31,676 nucleotides of DNA from Clostridia bacterium. GTDB taxonomy: Bacteria > Bacillota > Clostridia > Christensenellales > CAG-1252. Shown here in pieces: positions 31,581 through 31,676 of this stretch. A model generated the notes under the pieces. It was not told the origin of the DNA. It saw only the letters and a list, made by a program, of their open reading frames with translations, and ran no database searches. A program made the position numbers and the translations under genes. Positions within the stretch are counted from its first letter, which is position 1, and each line of letters starts with the position of its first letter. The stretch spans positions 1 to 31,676 of the forward strand of contig JAGAAA010000055.1 in the NCBI GenBank assembly GCA_017615495.1. The letters are read 5' to 3'.

Positions 31581-31676
31581 ATGAAAGCACCTTTGAGTTG
31601 GTTAAAAGACTACGTAGACATCAACGTTTCCGTCGACGAATTGGCAGCAAAGCTCGTCGGAGCGGGGTTTGAGATC
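31581..31676 (+). CDS. pheT: Phenylalanine--tRNA ligase subunit beta, N-terminal fragment
   Basis: The first 32 codons read MKAPLSWLKDYVDI and onward, the typical PheT start, where the family usually has MKVSLNWLKEYVD. The beta subunit carries tRNA binding and editing domains, which lie outside the window. AGGAG at 31571-31575 overlaps the pheS stop codon, showing translational coupling. Confidence 0.95.
   Translation, partial: MKAPLSWLKDYVDINVSVDELAAKLVGAGFEI

Overview
The window looks like a chromosomal core region of a spore-forming Firmicute of the class Clostridia, about half GC. The evidence is the gene order rpsB-tsf-pyrH-frr-uppS-cdsA-dxr-rseP-ispG-(polC position)-rimP-nusA-ylxR-ylxQ-infB-rbfA-nrnA-truB-ribF, polA-coaE followed by a lytic transglycosylase, the Firmicute-type pheS, and a recognisable yunB sporulation gene. 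A gut-type uncultured clostridial lineage is a guess only. I see no insertion sequence, CRISPR array or phage module.

Layout. 1-572: 3' end of a GH94 sugar phosphorylase. 613-2675: rarA, ruvX and a DUF1292 protein. 2699-4560: the rpsB-tsf operon, closed by a terminator. 4610-12227: pyrH, frr, then the tightly overlapping lipid and isoprenoid block uppS-cdsA-dxr-rseP-ispG, ending in a 486-residue PolC-like protein that lacks the polymerase and PHP domains and has a dead exonuclease fold. 12242-20932: tandem promoters and a structured leader, then rimP-nusA-ylxR-ylxQ-infB-rbfA-nrnA-truB-ribF and an endonuclease IV-like TIM barrel. 20936-22680: an M24 peptidase and efp with a two-way terminator. 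22709-24403 (minus): a Na/Pi cotransporter with a PhoU-like tail, divergent from polA-coaE-lytic transglycosylase (24505-28116). 28113-28420: tRNA-Leu(CAG), its terminator, and a second copy of the tRNA 3' end plus terminator, separated by about 112 nt that fold into a compact three-way junction. 28432-30469: a HAD phosphatase, an NlpC/P60-like protein and yunB. 30498-31676: pheS and the start of pheT.

The genes mostly serve translation (ribosomal protein S2, EF-Ts, RRF, IF2, RbfA, RimP, TruB, EF-P, PheST), isoprenoid and envelope precursors, nucleotide and cofactor supply, and DNA replication or repair.

The most striking signals are these. (1) Six genes at the head of transcription units start exactly 6 nt after a promoter -10 box, with no Shine-Dalgarno sequence, so their mRNAs are probably leaderless; genes inside operons and the translation operons keep good Shine-Dalgarno sites. 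(2) At the polC position sits a truncated, catalytically dead PolC relative. (3) The tRNA-Leu 3' end and terminator are duplicated around a structured non-coding segment.
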